A stretch of 64,000 nt of DNA from an uncultured Ruminiclostridium sp. (GTDB lineage Bacteria; Bacillota; Clostridia; Oscillospirales; Ruminococcaceae), in contig CALXIO010000006.1 in assembly GCA_944388385.1 (NCBI GenBank), positions 1-64,000 of the forward strand, in the 5' to 3' direction. A program made the translations under genes and the position numbers. The notes below the pieces were generated by a model. That model ran no database searches. It was not told the DNA's origin and worked only from the letters and a program-made list of their open reading frames with translations. Shown here piece after piece: positions 1 through 7,146 of the stretch (position 1 is the first letter of the stretch; the number at the start of each line of letters is the position of its first letter).

Positions 1-75
1 GAACACAGTAGTTAAGCTCATTTACATCAACAATACTTGGCGGGTGACTGCCCGGGAAGATAGACTTTGCCGACA
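1..75 (+). rRNA. rrf: 5S ribosomal RNA, 3' part only
   Basis: The first 75 bases match the 3' two thirds of the complete 5S copy at 578-693, including the shared run starting GAACACAGTAGTTAAGCTCA and the GGCGGGTGACTGCCCGGGAA block. It ends at the CCGACA closing helix, five bases before tRNA-Lys. It differs from the second copy in the helix after TTAAGCTCA and just before the 3' end. The 5' third lies outside the window, so an rRNA operon probably ends just upstream (inference). Confidence 0.9.
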
Positions 76-80
76 CATAT

Positions 81-156
81 GCACCTTTAGCTCAGTTGGT
101 AGAGCAACTGACTCTTAATCAGTGGGTCCTGGGTTCGAGTCCCTGAAGGTGTACCA
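81..156 (+). tRNA. tRNA-Lys(CTT), copy 1
   Basis: A 76-nt cloverleaf with encoded CCA. The acceptor GCACCTT pairs with AAGGTGT, the anticodon stem is ACTGA/TCAGT, and the seven-base loop CTCTTAA gives anticodon CTT. The T arm has GGTTCGAGTCC. It is identical in sequence to the copies at 499-574 and 699-774. Confidence 0.97.
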
Positions 157-159
157 AAA

Positions 160-190
160 GAAAAAGAATAGGCATAGCCTATTCTTTTTC
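160..190 (+). terminator. long hairpin between tRNA-Lys and tRNA-Glu
   Basis: A 14-bp perfect stem (GAAAAAGAATAGGC at 160-173, its complement at 177-190) with an ATA loop and a T-rich 3' arm. It may act as a weak terminator or processing signal. Only eight bases separate it from tRNA-Glu, so the downstream tRNAs probably depend on read-through. Confidence 0.6.
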
Positions 191-197
191 AATATCC

Positions 198-272
198 GGC
201 CTGTTGGTCAAGCGGTCAAGACTCCGGCCTCTCACGCCGGCGACGGGGGTTCGATTCCCCCACAGGTCACCA
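198..272 (+). tRNA. tRNA-Glu(CTC)
   Basis: A 75-nt cloverleaf with encoded CCA. The acceptor GGCCTGT pairs with ACAGGTC, the anticodon stem is CCGGC/GCCGG and the loop CTCTCAC gives anticodon CTC (Glu, GAG codon). Only two bases separate it from tRNA-Met, so they are surely co-transcribed. Confidence 0.95.
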
Positions 273-274
273 AT

Positions 275-351
275 GCACCATTAGCTCAGTTGGTCAGAGC
301 AACCGGCTCATAACCGGTCGGTCCGGGGTTCGAGTCCCTGATGGTGCACCA
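275..351 (+). tRNA. tRNA-Met(CAT), elongator type
   Basis: A 77-nt cloverleaf with encoded CCA. The acceptor GCACCAT pairs fully with ATGGTGC. The anticodon stem is ACCGG/CCGGT and the loop CTCATAA gives anticodon CAT. It has a paired first acceptor position and no GGG/CCC anticodon stem, so it is not the initiator. A lysidine-modified Ile tRNA also carries CAT and cannot be excluded by eye. Confidence 0.92.
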
Positions 352-384
352 ATTTTATTGGTGCGGCTGACTGAACAATTACAT

Positions 385-458
385 AGGGGTGTGGTTCAAT
401 GGTAGAATAGGGGTCTCCAAAACCTTTGACGTGGGTTCGATTCCTACCACCCCTGCCA
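385..458 (+). tRNA. tRNA-Trp(CCA)
   Basis: A 74-nt cloverleaf with encoded CCA. The acceptor AGGGGTG pairs with CACCCCT, the anticodon stem is GGGGT/ACCTT with wobble pairing, and the loop CTCCAAA gives anticodon CCA (tryptophan). Confidence 0.95.
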
Positions 459-461
459 ATT

Positions 462-488
462 AACAGCTTTCAATGAAAGCTGTTTTTT
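462..488 (+). terminator. intrinsic terminator after tRNA-Trp
   Basis: Stem AACAGCTTTC/GAAAGCTGTT with a short loop followed by a run of six T. It closes the Glu-Met-Trp tRNA block. Confidence 0.85.
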
Positions 489-498
489 CACATAATAT

Positions 499-574
499 GC
501 ACCTTTAGCTCAGTTGGTAGAGCAACTGACTCTTAATCAGTGGGTCCTGGGTTCGAGTCCCTGAAGGTGTACCA
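499..574 (+). tRNA. tRNA-Lys(CTT), copy 2
   Basis: Identical over 76 nt to the copy at 81-156 (acceptor GCACCTT, loop CTCTTAA, encoded CCA). Only three bases separate its end from the complete 5S gene that follows. Confidence 0.97.
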
Positions 575-577
575 AAT

Positions 578-693
578 AGTCGGTGATTTAGTGGTGAGGT
601 TCCACCTGTTTCCATTCCGAACACAGTAGTTAAGCTCACTTACGCCGAAAATACTTGGCGGGTGACTGCCCGGGAAGATAGGTTTCGCCGACT
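578..693 (+). rRNA. rrf: 5S ribosomal RNA, complete
   Basis: About 116 nt. The terminal helix AGTCGGTG/CGCCGACT encloses the standard 5S core with CATTCCGAACACAG and the GGGTGACTGCCCGGGAA block. No 16S or 23S gene adjoins it. It lies between two identical tRNA-Lys genes with 3 and 5 base spacers, so it is an extra 5S in a tRNA array and not the tail of a nearby rrn operon. Confidence 0.92.
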
Positions 694-698
694 CATAT

Positions 699-774
699 GC
701 ACCTTTAGCTCAGTTGGTAGAGCAACTGACTCTTAATCAGTGGGTCCTGGGTTCGAGTCCCTGAAGGTGTACCA
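699..774 (+). tRNA. tRNA-Lys(CTT), copy 3
   Basis: The third identical 76-nt tRNA-Lys(CTT). The five bases between the 5S end and this gene (CATAT) match those before copy 1, which points to duplication of a 5S/tRNA-Lys unit. Confidence 0.97.
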
Positions 775-776
775 AT

Positions 777-802
777 GCCGTACTGAGATGTACGGCTTTT
801 TT
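777..802 (+). terminator. terminator of the tRNA/5S array
   Basis: Stem GCCGTAC/GTACGGC with a six-base loop, followed by T6. It ends the stable-RNA transcription unit. Confidence 0.9.
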
Positions 803-879
803 GTAAGATTATTTACTTTTATTATTTTGTGATTTAATCTTACTGTGAAACTATAATCATTTTAAGAAAGGCTTTAACA

Positions 880-1587
880 ATGAACTACAGAAAATTCCTA
901 CCACTACTTTTAGCACTTTTCACCTTAACCGCTTGTAATAACACCACAGACGAAAATTCTTCGATGGATAAAGAAAATTCCAAGGTCAATGCTGTTGTCA
1001 CATCCGAGGAAACAACCACCCCCGAAAGCACAGAGCCGCCTGCGCAGGAGCCGAACATTGAGGTTATTGACGGCATTACTTATGTAGACGGAATACTTAT
1101 CGCCAATAAGACTTATGCTCTGCCCTCTGACTTCAACCCCGGTGTTTCCGATGAGGCTTATGATGCCCTTACCGAAATGGAGATAGCCGCCGCAGAGGAT
1201 GGAATCAGCCTATTTATTGTATCCGGTTTTCGTTCCTATGATGATCAGGATGTAATTTATAACCGCTATGTTTCCCAGGACGGAAAGGCTGAGGCTGACA
1301 GATATTCAGCAAGGCCGGGTCATTCTGAGCACCAGACAGGCTATGCCTTTGACCTTAATTCCTTGGAGGAATATTTTGCAGATACCCCGGAGGGAATATG
1401 GCTTGCTGAAAATTGCCACAAGTACGGCTTTATTATAAGATACCCCAAGGGCAAGGAGCATATAACAGGCTATATGTATGAGCCCTGGCACGTTCGTTAT
1501 TTAGGTGTGGATATTGCCACATCCGTATATGAAAGCGGACTTACCTTAGAGGAATATTTAGGCATAACATCAGAATATCAGGATTAA
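880..1587 (+). CDS. M15-family D,D-carboxypeptidase lipoprotein (VanY-like)
   Basis: A 235-aa predicted lipoprotein that would trim D-Ala-D-Ala ends of peptidoglycan stems outside the membrane. A signal peptide ends in lipobox LTAC (Cys19), followed by a Thr/Glu/Pro-rich linker to about residue 58. The catalytic domain then carries SGFRS at 115-119, the zinc motif SxHxxGxAxD with His151 and Asp158, and ExxH with Glu201 and His204, as in M15B enzymes. The start has AAGAAAGG upstream. The next gene is a paralogue with a nearly identical catalytic C-terminus. Family membership is firm. The exact specificity (carboxypeptidase or dipeptidase) is not decided by sequence alone. Confidence 0.88.
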   Translation: MNYRKFLPLLLALFTLTACNNTTDENSSMDKENSKVNAVVTSEETTTPESTEPPAQEPNIEVIDGITYVDGILIANKTYALPSDFNPGVSDEAYDALTEMEIAAAEDGISLFIVSGFRSYDDQDVIYNRYVSQDGKAEADRYSARPGHSEHQTGYAFDLNSLEEYFADTPEGIWLAENCHKYGFIIRYPKGKEHITGYMYEPWHVRYLGVDIATSVYESGLTLEEYLGITSEYQD

Positions 1588-1593
1588 ATTCAA

Positions 1594-1617
1594 GGGAGAA
1601 AAATTCTCCCTTTTTTA
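1594..1617 (+). terminator. terminator after first M15 gene
   Basis: Stem GGGAGAA/TTCTCCC with a three-A loop followed by T6. The second M15 gene therefore needs its own promoter, which is present just downstream. Confidence 0.85.
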
Positions 1618-1625
1618 TTTTTTAG

Positions 1626-1654
1626 TTGTTAAATTTAACATTTTGTGATATTAT
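1626..1654 (+). promoter_or_regulatory. SigA-type promoter of second M15 gene
   Basis: TTGTTA, 17-bp spacer, TATTAT, ending about 20 bases before the start codon. The -35 lies in a TTAAATTTAA palindrome. Confidence 0.6.
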
Positions 1655-1674
1655 ATTATCAGGGAGATGATTAA

Positions 1675-2733
1675 ATGAAAGGAAAAGCATTTATTGCCAT
1701 ATTATTAGCATTAGCCACCCTCACAGGCTGTTCAGACGGAAATGTTTCATCAAATATTCCCTCACAGCCGGATTTTTCCACAACAACAGACACAGCAGCA
1801 ACCGAAACCGTTCCTGCTGAAAATACAGAGCCATCTGAGGAAACAACCACCGTTCCTTCCGATACCACACCCCCACCGGCAGCAGAGGAAACCACAGCCG
1901 AAACCGAGGCCACCGAAACCACCCCGGTGGAAACAGACACCATCTGGACTGAAAGCCCGGTTCAAGATACGGTTATGTATGTAAATACCGAATGCTACAG
2001 CAGAAAGGACGCATTTATCGGAGCTGAAGCGGTGGAATTATATTACATAAACGATGAAGTAAATGTAGTTGCCACCACAGATACAGATTATTATAAGCTG
2101 GATAACGGCGCATTTATACATATGGATTATTTAAGTGAAAGCAAAACGGAGATTACCACTACCACCACCGCCGCCACCCCTGCACAGCCCACAGGAGAGG
2201 GAATCGAGGTAATTAACGGTATTACTTATGTACAGGGCATTATGATAGCAAATAAGACCTACGCTTTGCCCTCTGACTATAATCCGGGTGTATCAAGTGA
2301 AGCGTATAATGCACTTATAGAAATGGAATATGCCGCCGCTAATGAGGGTATTACCCTCTTTTTAAATTCCGGATTCAGGTCCTATAGTGATCAGTATGTT
2401 ATATATAACCGCTATGTTTCCTGGGACGGAAAGGCGGAGGCTGACAGATATTCAGCAAGACCGGGACATTCTGAGCACCAGACAGGCTATGCCTTTGACC
2501 TTAATTCCTTTGAGGAATCCTTCGGTGAAACACCTGAAGGAATATGGCTTGCGGAAAATTGCCACAAGTACGGCTTTATTATAAGATACCCCAAGGGTAA
2601 GGAGCATATAACAGGCTATATGTATGAGCCTTGGCACGTTCGTTATTTAGGTGTGGATATTGCCACATCCGTATATGAAAGCGGACTTACATTAGAGGAA
2701 TATTTAGGTATCACCTCTGTATATGCAGACTAA
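1675..2733 (+). CDS. M15-family D,D-carboxypeptidase lipoprotein with extra SH3-like module
   Basis: A 352-aa paralogue of the preceding gene. Signal peptide with lipobox LTGC (Cys19), a long Thr/Glu/Pro linker to about residue 95, then a roughly 60-residue segment (about 97-155) with the look of a bacterial SH3 wall-binding module, a second Thr-rich linker, and the M15 domain from about 175. All zinc and catalytic motifs seen in the first copy are present (SGFRS, HSEHQTGYAFD, EPWH). The catalytic half is almost identical at DNA level to the upstream gene while the N-terminal halves differ, suggesting duplication followed by gene conversion. It likely acts on cell-wall stem peptides, with the SH3-like part adding wall binding (inference). 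Confidence 0.86.
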   Translation: MKGKAFIAILLALATLTGCSDGNVSSNIPSQPDFSTTTDTAATETVPAENTEPSEETTTVPSDTTPPPAAEETTAETEATETTPVETDTIWTESPVQDTVMYVNTECYSRKDAFIGAEAVELYYINDEVNVVATTDTDYYKLDNGAFIHMDYLSESKTEITTTTTAATPAQPTGEGIEVINGITYVQGIMIANKTYALPSDYNPGVSSEAYNALIEMEYAAANEGITLFLNSGFRSYSDQYVIYNRYVSWDGKAEADRYSARPGHSEHQTGYAFDLNSFEESFGETPEGIWLAENCHKYGFIIRYPKGKEHITGYMYEPWHVRYLGVDIATSVYESGLTLEEYLGITSVYAD

Positions 2734-2740
2734 ACAGGAA

Positions 2741-2774
2741 AAAAATAAAAGGGAGGAATCATCCTCCCTTTTCT
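2741..2774. terminator. bidirectional terminator
   Basis: Stem GGGAGGA/TCCTCCC with loop ATCA, an A-rich left flank and T-rich right flank. It serves the M15 gene and the converging AraC-type gene, whose stop codon lies inside it. Confidence 0.8.
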
Positions 2775-3634
2775 GATTTACTTTTGCGGTATTGCTTTGG
2801 GGTAATGCCGTTCAGATTTTTAAAGGTGCGTATCATGTGGGAACAATCGGAATACCCCGTTTCCTGACTGATATAGTTAAGATCAAAATCCGTAAAGTCA
2901 AGCATATCCTTTACACGGGAAACCCTTACCCGTTCGATATATTCCTTACAGCTCATTTTATATACCGCCGCAAAATATCTTGCAAAGTTGGAATAGCTCA
3001 TCTTACAATGCTTTGCTATATCCGATACTGTAATATTGCCCTTCTGGGAATCTATATAGTCGGTGATGTTATAAATATCATTTGTTTCATCCAGCCGGAA
3101 CAATTCCTCATTTATGGTAAAGCCCTCCTCCATCCACTTTCTTATAATGTTAGTGGAAAGGCGGTATATTTCAGCCCTTATCATAAGGTCAAAGCCGTAG
3201 CTTTGGGTGTGTATCTCATTTATACAATGCCTGAAGATATTTTCCGCATCAATTTCAGCGGTAAATTCCTTATCAAACACTATCTTCATACCCTGCCTTT
3301 TAGCACCGGCAAAAATGCTTCTTAGCTTAGGGGCATACCTTGAGGTAATGGTAAGGCGGTTTATATCGTACTTTAACACCGCATAATAAAGCCCCTTGGG
3401 GTCATCACTTGAAATGCCGTGTACGGTGTTGGGATGAAAAAGCGCCATTTCATTTTCCCTTATGGTATATTGCTTTTCATCGGCGGTTATCTTTGCCTCC
3501 CCTTTTAGTATATATATAATTTCTCCGAAGTAGTGCCAATGGGGTTTTACCGGGAAATTTTCCTTCACAGGCTCAAAATAAAAGCCCTCAAAGGGGGTAC
3601 TGAGAACGTCTGTTGATTCGTAGGTGGAATTCAT
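2759..3634 (-). CDS. AraC-family transcriptional regulator
   Basis: A 291-aa regulator. The N-terminal cupin-like sensor domain (about residues 28-95) contains the HWHYFGEIIYILKGEA pattern and an HPNTVHG motif typical of sugar-sensing AraC proteins. The C-terminal double helix-turn-helix (about 190-285) includes ISQETGYSDCSHMIRTFKN and GITPKQYRK. It is divergent from the iron alcohol dehydrogenase gene across about 170 bp, so regulation of that gene is plausible but unproven. The effector is unknown. Confidence 0.9.
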   Translation of the reverse strand: MNSTYESTDVLSTPFEGFYFEPVKENFPVKPHWHYFGEIIYILKGEAKITADEKQYTIRENEMALFHPNTVHGISSDDPKGLYYAVLKYDINRLTITSRYAPKLRSIFAGAKRQGMKIVFDKEFTAEIDAENIFRHCINEIHTQSYGFDLMIRAEIYRLSTNIIRKWMEEGFTINEELFRLDETNDIYNITDYIDSQKGNITVSDIAKHCKMSYSNFARYFAAVYKMSCKEYIERVRVSRVKDMLDFTDFDLNYISQETGYSDCSHMIRTFKNLNGITPKQYRKSKSEKGG

Positions 3635-3737
3635 AATTACTCCTTTGATAGAATTATTCTATTTTTTGCTATGTTTATTATAGCACAACCTTTTATAAAA
3701 TGCTATACTTTTTTTACGGAGAGAAAAGAAAGTATAT

Positions 3738-3787
3738 GGCAGTGCGGAATTTATATAATGAAGCACTGCCATTTTCTTAATTTTTTA
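3738..3787 (+). other. leader hairpin upstream of alcohol dehydrogenase
   Basis: Inverted repeat GGCAGTGC (3738-3745) and GCACTGCC (3773-3780), with a 27-base loop, followed at once by ATTTTCTTAATTTTTT. It ends about 20 bases before the dehydrogenase start. It looks like a leader terminator or attenuator, although the loop is long. Confidence 0.45.
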
Positions 3788-3805
3788 TATGAAAGGAATA
3801 CTGTT

Positions 3806-4984
3806 ATGGAAAACTTTAACTTTTACAGCCCCACAGAATTTGTATTCGGCAAGGACAGAGAAAATGAAACCGGCTATTATTTAAAGAAGTACGGTGCTAA
3901 AAAGGTGCTTATCCACTATGGCTCAGGCTCGGTTATAAAAAGCGGACTTTTAGACAGGGTGAAAAAATCCCTTTCAGACAGCGGAATAGAATTTACAGAG
4001 CTTGGAGGAGTAAAGCCAAACCCCAGAGATACAAAGGTATATGAGGGAATAGAGCTTTGCAGAAGGGAAAATGTGGACTTTATTCTTTCCGTTGGTGGCG
4101 GCTCATGTATAGACAGCTCAAAGGCAATAGCGGCAGGAGTACCCTATGAGGGGGATTTCTGGGATTTTTACTGCGGTAAGGCTTATGTAAAGAAGGCCTT
4201 GCCGGTGGGTACCGTCCTTACAATAGCGGCGGCAGGAAGCGAGGGTTCAGGAGGCTCTGTTATCACAAAGGAGGAGGGAATGTTAAAGCGTTCCACCGGG
4301 TCGGATTTATTAAGACCTAAGTTTTCTATATTAAATCCTGCCCTTACCTGCACACTCCCCCCTTACCAGACAGCCTGCGGTGCGGCGGATATTATGGCTC
4401 ATGTGTTTGAAAGATATTTCACCAATACAAATAATGTGGAGATAACCGACAGACTTTGTGAGGCGGTACTGCTTACTATGATAAAGGAAGTGCCGAAGGT
4501 AATCGAAAACCCCCTTGACTATGATGCAAGAGCCAATATTATGTGGGCAGGAACTGTTGCCCATAATGACATAGTGGGAGTGGGAAGAAGCCAGGACTGG
4601 AACAGCCACGCTATTGAGCATGAGTTATCCGGACTTTATGACTGTGCCCACGGGGCAGGACTTGCTGTTGTTATGCCTGCCTGGATGGAATATGTTTGCG
4701 ACCATAATGTTATGAGAATGGCAAGAATGGCGGTACAGGTATTCGGCTGTCAGATGGATTATGAAAACCCCAAGGAAACCGCCTTAAAGGGCATAGCTCA
4801 GTTCAGAAGATTTTTGCATGATATAGGACTTCCCGTAAACTTTGAGGAATTAGGCGCAAAATGTGATGATATACCCACCATTGCAAAAAACATGGGAATA
4901 GAGGGTACCACCGGAGGATATGTAAAGCTCACCACACAGGATGTAGTAAATATCCTTACAATAGCGGCAAAGGCAAGCGTATAA
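3806..4984 (+). CDS. iron-containing alcohol dehydrogenase (butanol dehydrogenase/YqhD type)
   Basis: A 392-aa NAD(P)H-dependent alcohol/aldehyde oxidoreductase of the group III iron family, probably cytosolic and fermentative. The cofactor loop SVGGGS is at 95-100. Metal ligands by family alignment are Asp195 and His199 (in AADIMAHVFE), His268 and His282 (HAIEHELSG and CAHGAG). Start choice: the reading frame is open further upstream, but this ATG follows GAAAGGA with good spacing and begins the family-typical N-terminus. The stop is followed by a terminator, so it is monocistronic. It lies opposite an AraC-type gene. Chain-length and alcohol specificity cannot be read from sequence. Confidence 0.9.
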   Translation: MENFNFYSPTEFVFGKDRENETGYYLKKYGAKKVLIHYGSGSVIKSGLLDRVKKSLSDSGIEFTELGGVKPNPRDTKVYEGIELCRRENVDFILSVGGGSCIDSSKAIAAGVPYEGDFWDFYCGKAYVKKALPVGTVLTIAAAGSEGSGGSVITKEEGMLKRSTGSDLLRPKFSILNPALTCTLPPYQTACGAADIMAHVFERYFTNTNNVEITDRLCEAVLLTMIKEVPKVIENPLDYDARANIMWAGTVAHNDIVGVGRSQDWNSHAIEHELSGLYDCAHGAGLAVVMPAWMEYVCDHNVMRMARMAVQVFGCQMDYENPKETALKGIAQFRRFLHDIGLPVNFEELGAKCDDIPTIAKNMGIEGTTGGYVKLTTQDVVNILTIAAKASV

Positions 4985-4991
4985 TAAAAAT

Positions 4992-5022
4992 AACTGCTGT
5001 AGAATTTCTACGGCAGTTTTTA
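4992..5022 (+). terminator. terminator after alcohol dehydrogenase
   Basis: A 13-bp stem (AACTGCTGTAGAA with its complement, one G-T pair) ending in T5. Confidence 0.85.
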
Positions 5023-5051
5023 TTTACAAGAACAGAATTTTATGGTAAAAT
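5023..5051 (+). promoter_or_regulatory. SigA-type promoter of helicase gene
   Basis: TTTACA, 17-bp spacer, TAAAAT, about 29 bases before the helicase start codon. Confidence 0.6.
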
Positions 5052-5079
5052 ATATTTATCACTTGACGGAGAAAATAAT

Positions 5080-7128
5080 ATGGATATTATAAATTTCTGT
5101 AATAAATATAATATAAGCCTTACCCCACAGCAGCTAAGGGCAGCCGAAAAAATAAATGGCAATACCCTTATTGTGGCAACCCCGGGAAGCGGCAAAACCA
5201 CCCTGCTTGTAACAAGGCTTGGATATATGATAGAGGTTATGGGAATACCTCCCTCATCAATACTTACAATCACATATACCACCGCCGCCACAAAGGATAT
5301 GAGGCTCAGGTTTTCAAAGCTCTTTCCCCATCTTGTACCCCCGGATTTTCGCACGGTAAATTCCTTTGCGGTAAAGGTAAATAATGAATTTGCGGCGGTA
5401 AAGGGAAGAAAAGTACCCACCCTTATAAAGGACGAGGACAGAAAAAGGCTTATATATGAGTTGTATAAAAAGCACAGCGATGAATTTCCCTCAGATTCGG
5501 TTATATCCGATATAGAAACCCTTATAGGCTGTGTTAAAAACACCGACCCGGATATTATACCCTCTGATTTGGAGGATGAGCTTTATTTTGACAAAATCTA
5601 CCCTGAATACAGGGAAAGACTTAAAGCAAAGGGCTATATGGATTTTGACGATCAACTTATATTTGCCTGTCAGATATTATCCCGGTATAAGGATATACTT
5701 GATACCTTTTCGGAAAAATACCGCTATATCTGTGTGGATGAGGCACAGGACACCTCAAAGATACAACACAGCATAATTGAGCTTATGGCAAAGGCCTGCG
5801 GAAACCTTTTTATGGTGGGGGACGATGACCAGAGTATATATGGCTTTCGGGGGGCATACCCCACCGCCATGCTTCAGTTTGCAAAGACCTATGACAATGC
5901 CTCTGTGCTTTATATAGAGGAAAATTTCCGCTGTGAAAAAACCATAACCGATACCGCACAGCGCTTTATCTCCCAAAACACCATGCGCTATCAGAAGAAT
6001 ATGTTTGCAAACAGGGGCAAGGGAGAAGGAATTACAGGCTATGAGGTAAATTCAAGGGAGGGGCAGTATGACTTTCTGCTTTCGGTGGCTAAAAACCACA
6101 CAGTGCAGACAGCGGTGCTTTACCGCAACAATGACAGCGTTATTCCTCTTATAGACCTGCTTATAAGAAATAATATCCCCTATTCCATAAGGGAAAAGAC
6201 AGGCACATTTTTTACCTCCCGTCAGATAAATGACTTTACAGACTTTGTGGAATTTTCCGAAAACCAGCGCAACGGGGAACTATTCTTAAGGCTGTTTTAT
6301 AAAATGCGGTTTATGATAACAAGGCAAACCGCTGAAGCTATTGTAAAGGAAAGTATAATAAATGACAAGGATATACTTTTAACTGCGGCGGAAAGTGAGC
6401 TTTTATCCGATAATCTTAGAAAAAAGGCAAGAATTCTCCATAGGGAATTATGCTCCCTTAAGGAAGACAACGCCCGAATGGGGGTTGAAAGAATAAGATT
6501 CAGCCTTGAATATGAAAAGTATATGGCGCTTAAAGGTCAGGGCTCAGACAGGCTTTATATACTGTCCTGTCTTGCTAAAAATGAGGCTACCCCGAAAGCT
6601 CTTGTAAAACGGCTGGAAATATTAAAGGACAGCATGGCAGGAGGGGGAAGCGGCTCTGATTTTATATTATCCACTATCCATAGTGCAAAGGGACTGGAAT
6701 ATGACAGCGTATATATACTTGACTGTATAGACGGCATACTCCCTGCGGAAAATGACCGTATGACCGCAAAGGACAAAGAAAAGACCGAGGAGGACAGAAG
6801 GCTTTTTTATGTGGCTGTCACAAGGGCAAAAAATTCTCTTTCACTTTTTAAAATAAAAAACGGCTGTTCAAGTCCATTTGTGGATTTTGTGCTTAAAAAT
6901 GAAAGCCCCGCCCCGCCGGAAAGAAAAAAGCCGGATATACCGCCTCAATCAGTAACGGAATTTGTACCCGGAACGGAAATTGAGCATAAGGTATACGGGG
7001 GCGGCAGGGTAACGATAGTAAAGGGAGATATAGCCACAATAGAATTTGACAGCGGTGAAAAACGAAGCTTTTCTCTTACGGTATCAATAAATAATAATCA
7101 GCTTAAAATAAAAAACAGGCGGAATTAA
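5080..7128 (+). CDS. UvrD/PcrA-like superfamily 1 DNA helicase
   Basis: A 682-aa ATP-dependent 3'-5' DNA helicase for repair or replication restart. Motifs in order: Q-motif TPQQLRAAE, Walker A ATPGSGKTT (33-41), TYTTAATKDM (Ia), Walker B VDEAQD (219-224), motif III GDDDQSIYGFRGA (247-259), and near the C-terminus STIHSAKGLEYD and LFYVAVTRAKN. The last 60 residues contain HKVYGGGRVTIVKGD, resembling the Tudor-like tail of PcrA that contacts RNA polymerase. It is shorter than canonical PcrA (about 720-750 aa), mainly in the 2B region. It is a member of the family but possibly not the main pcrA ortholog. Confidence 0.88.
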   Translation: MDIINFCNKYNISLTPQQLRAAEKINGNTLIVATPGSGKTTLLVTRLGYMIEVMGIPPSSILTITYTTAATKDMRLRFSKLFPHLVPPDFRTVNSFAVKVNNEFAAVKGRKVPTLIKDEDRKRLIYELYKKHSDEFPSDSVISDIETLIGCVKNTDPDIIPSDLEDELYFDKIYPEYRERLKAKGYMDFDDQLIFACQILSRYKDILDTFSEKYRYICVDEAQDTSKIQHSIIELMAKACGNLFMVGDDDQSIYGFRGAYPTAMLQFAKTYDNASVLYIEENFRCEKTITDTAQRFISQNTMRYQKNMFANRGKGEGITGYEVNSREGQYDFLLSVAKNHTVQTAVLYRNNDSVIPLIDLLIRNNIPYSIREKTGTFFTSRQINDFTDFVEFSENQRNGELFLRLFYKMRFMITRQTAEAIVKESIINDKDILLTAAESELLSDNLRKKARILHRELCSLKEDNARMGVERIRFSLEYEKYMALKGQGSDRLYILSCLAKNEATPKALVKRLEILKDSMAGGGSGSDFILSTIHSAKGLEYDSVYILDCIDGILPAENDRMTAKDKEKTEEDRRLFYVAVTRAKNSLSLFKIKNGCSSPFVDFVLKNESPAPPERKKPDIPPQSVTEFVPGTEIEHKVYGGGRVTIVKGDIATIEFDSGEKRSFSLTVSINNNQLKIKNRRN

Positions 7129-7146
7129 CTCCGCCTGTGTTTTTTT
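7115..7146. terminator. bidirectional terminator overlapping helicase stop
   Basis: Stem ACAGGCGGA/TCCGCCTGT with T-tracts on both strands. The left arm lies inside the last codons of the helicase gene. Confidence 0.85.

Noticed and set aside
122..313. A 63-aa ORF across the tRNA region
   Set aside because: It lies over tRNA-Lys, a hairpin, tRNA-Glu and tRNA-Met, with no ribosome site.
2792..3325. 177-aa ORF opposite the AraC gene
   Set aside because: Shadow of the AraC coding frame. No promoter or ribosome site.
3671..3805. N-terminal extension of the iron alcohol dehydrogenase
   Set aside because: It covers a promoter/leader hairpin region and is not part of the family. GAAAGGA supports 3806.
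5040..5543. 167-aa antisense ORF over the helicase gene
   Set aside because: Overlaps conserved helicase motifs and lacks supporting signals.
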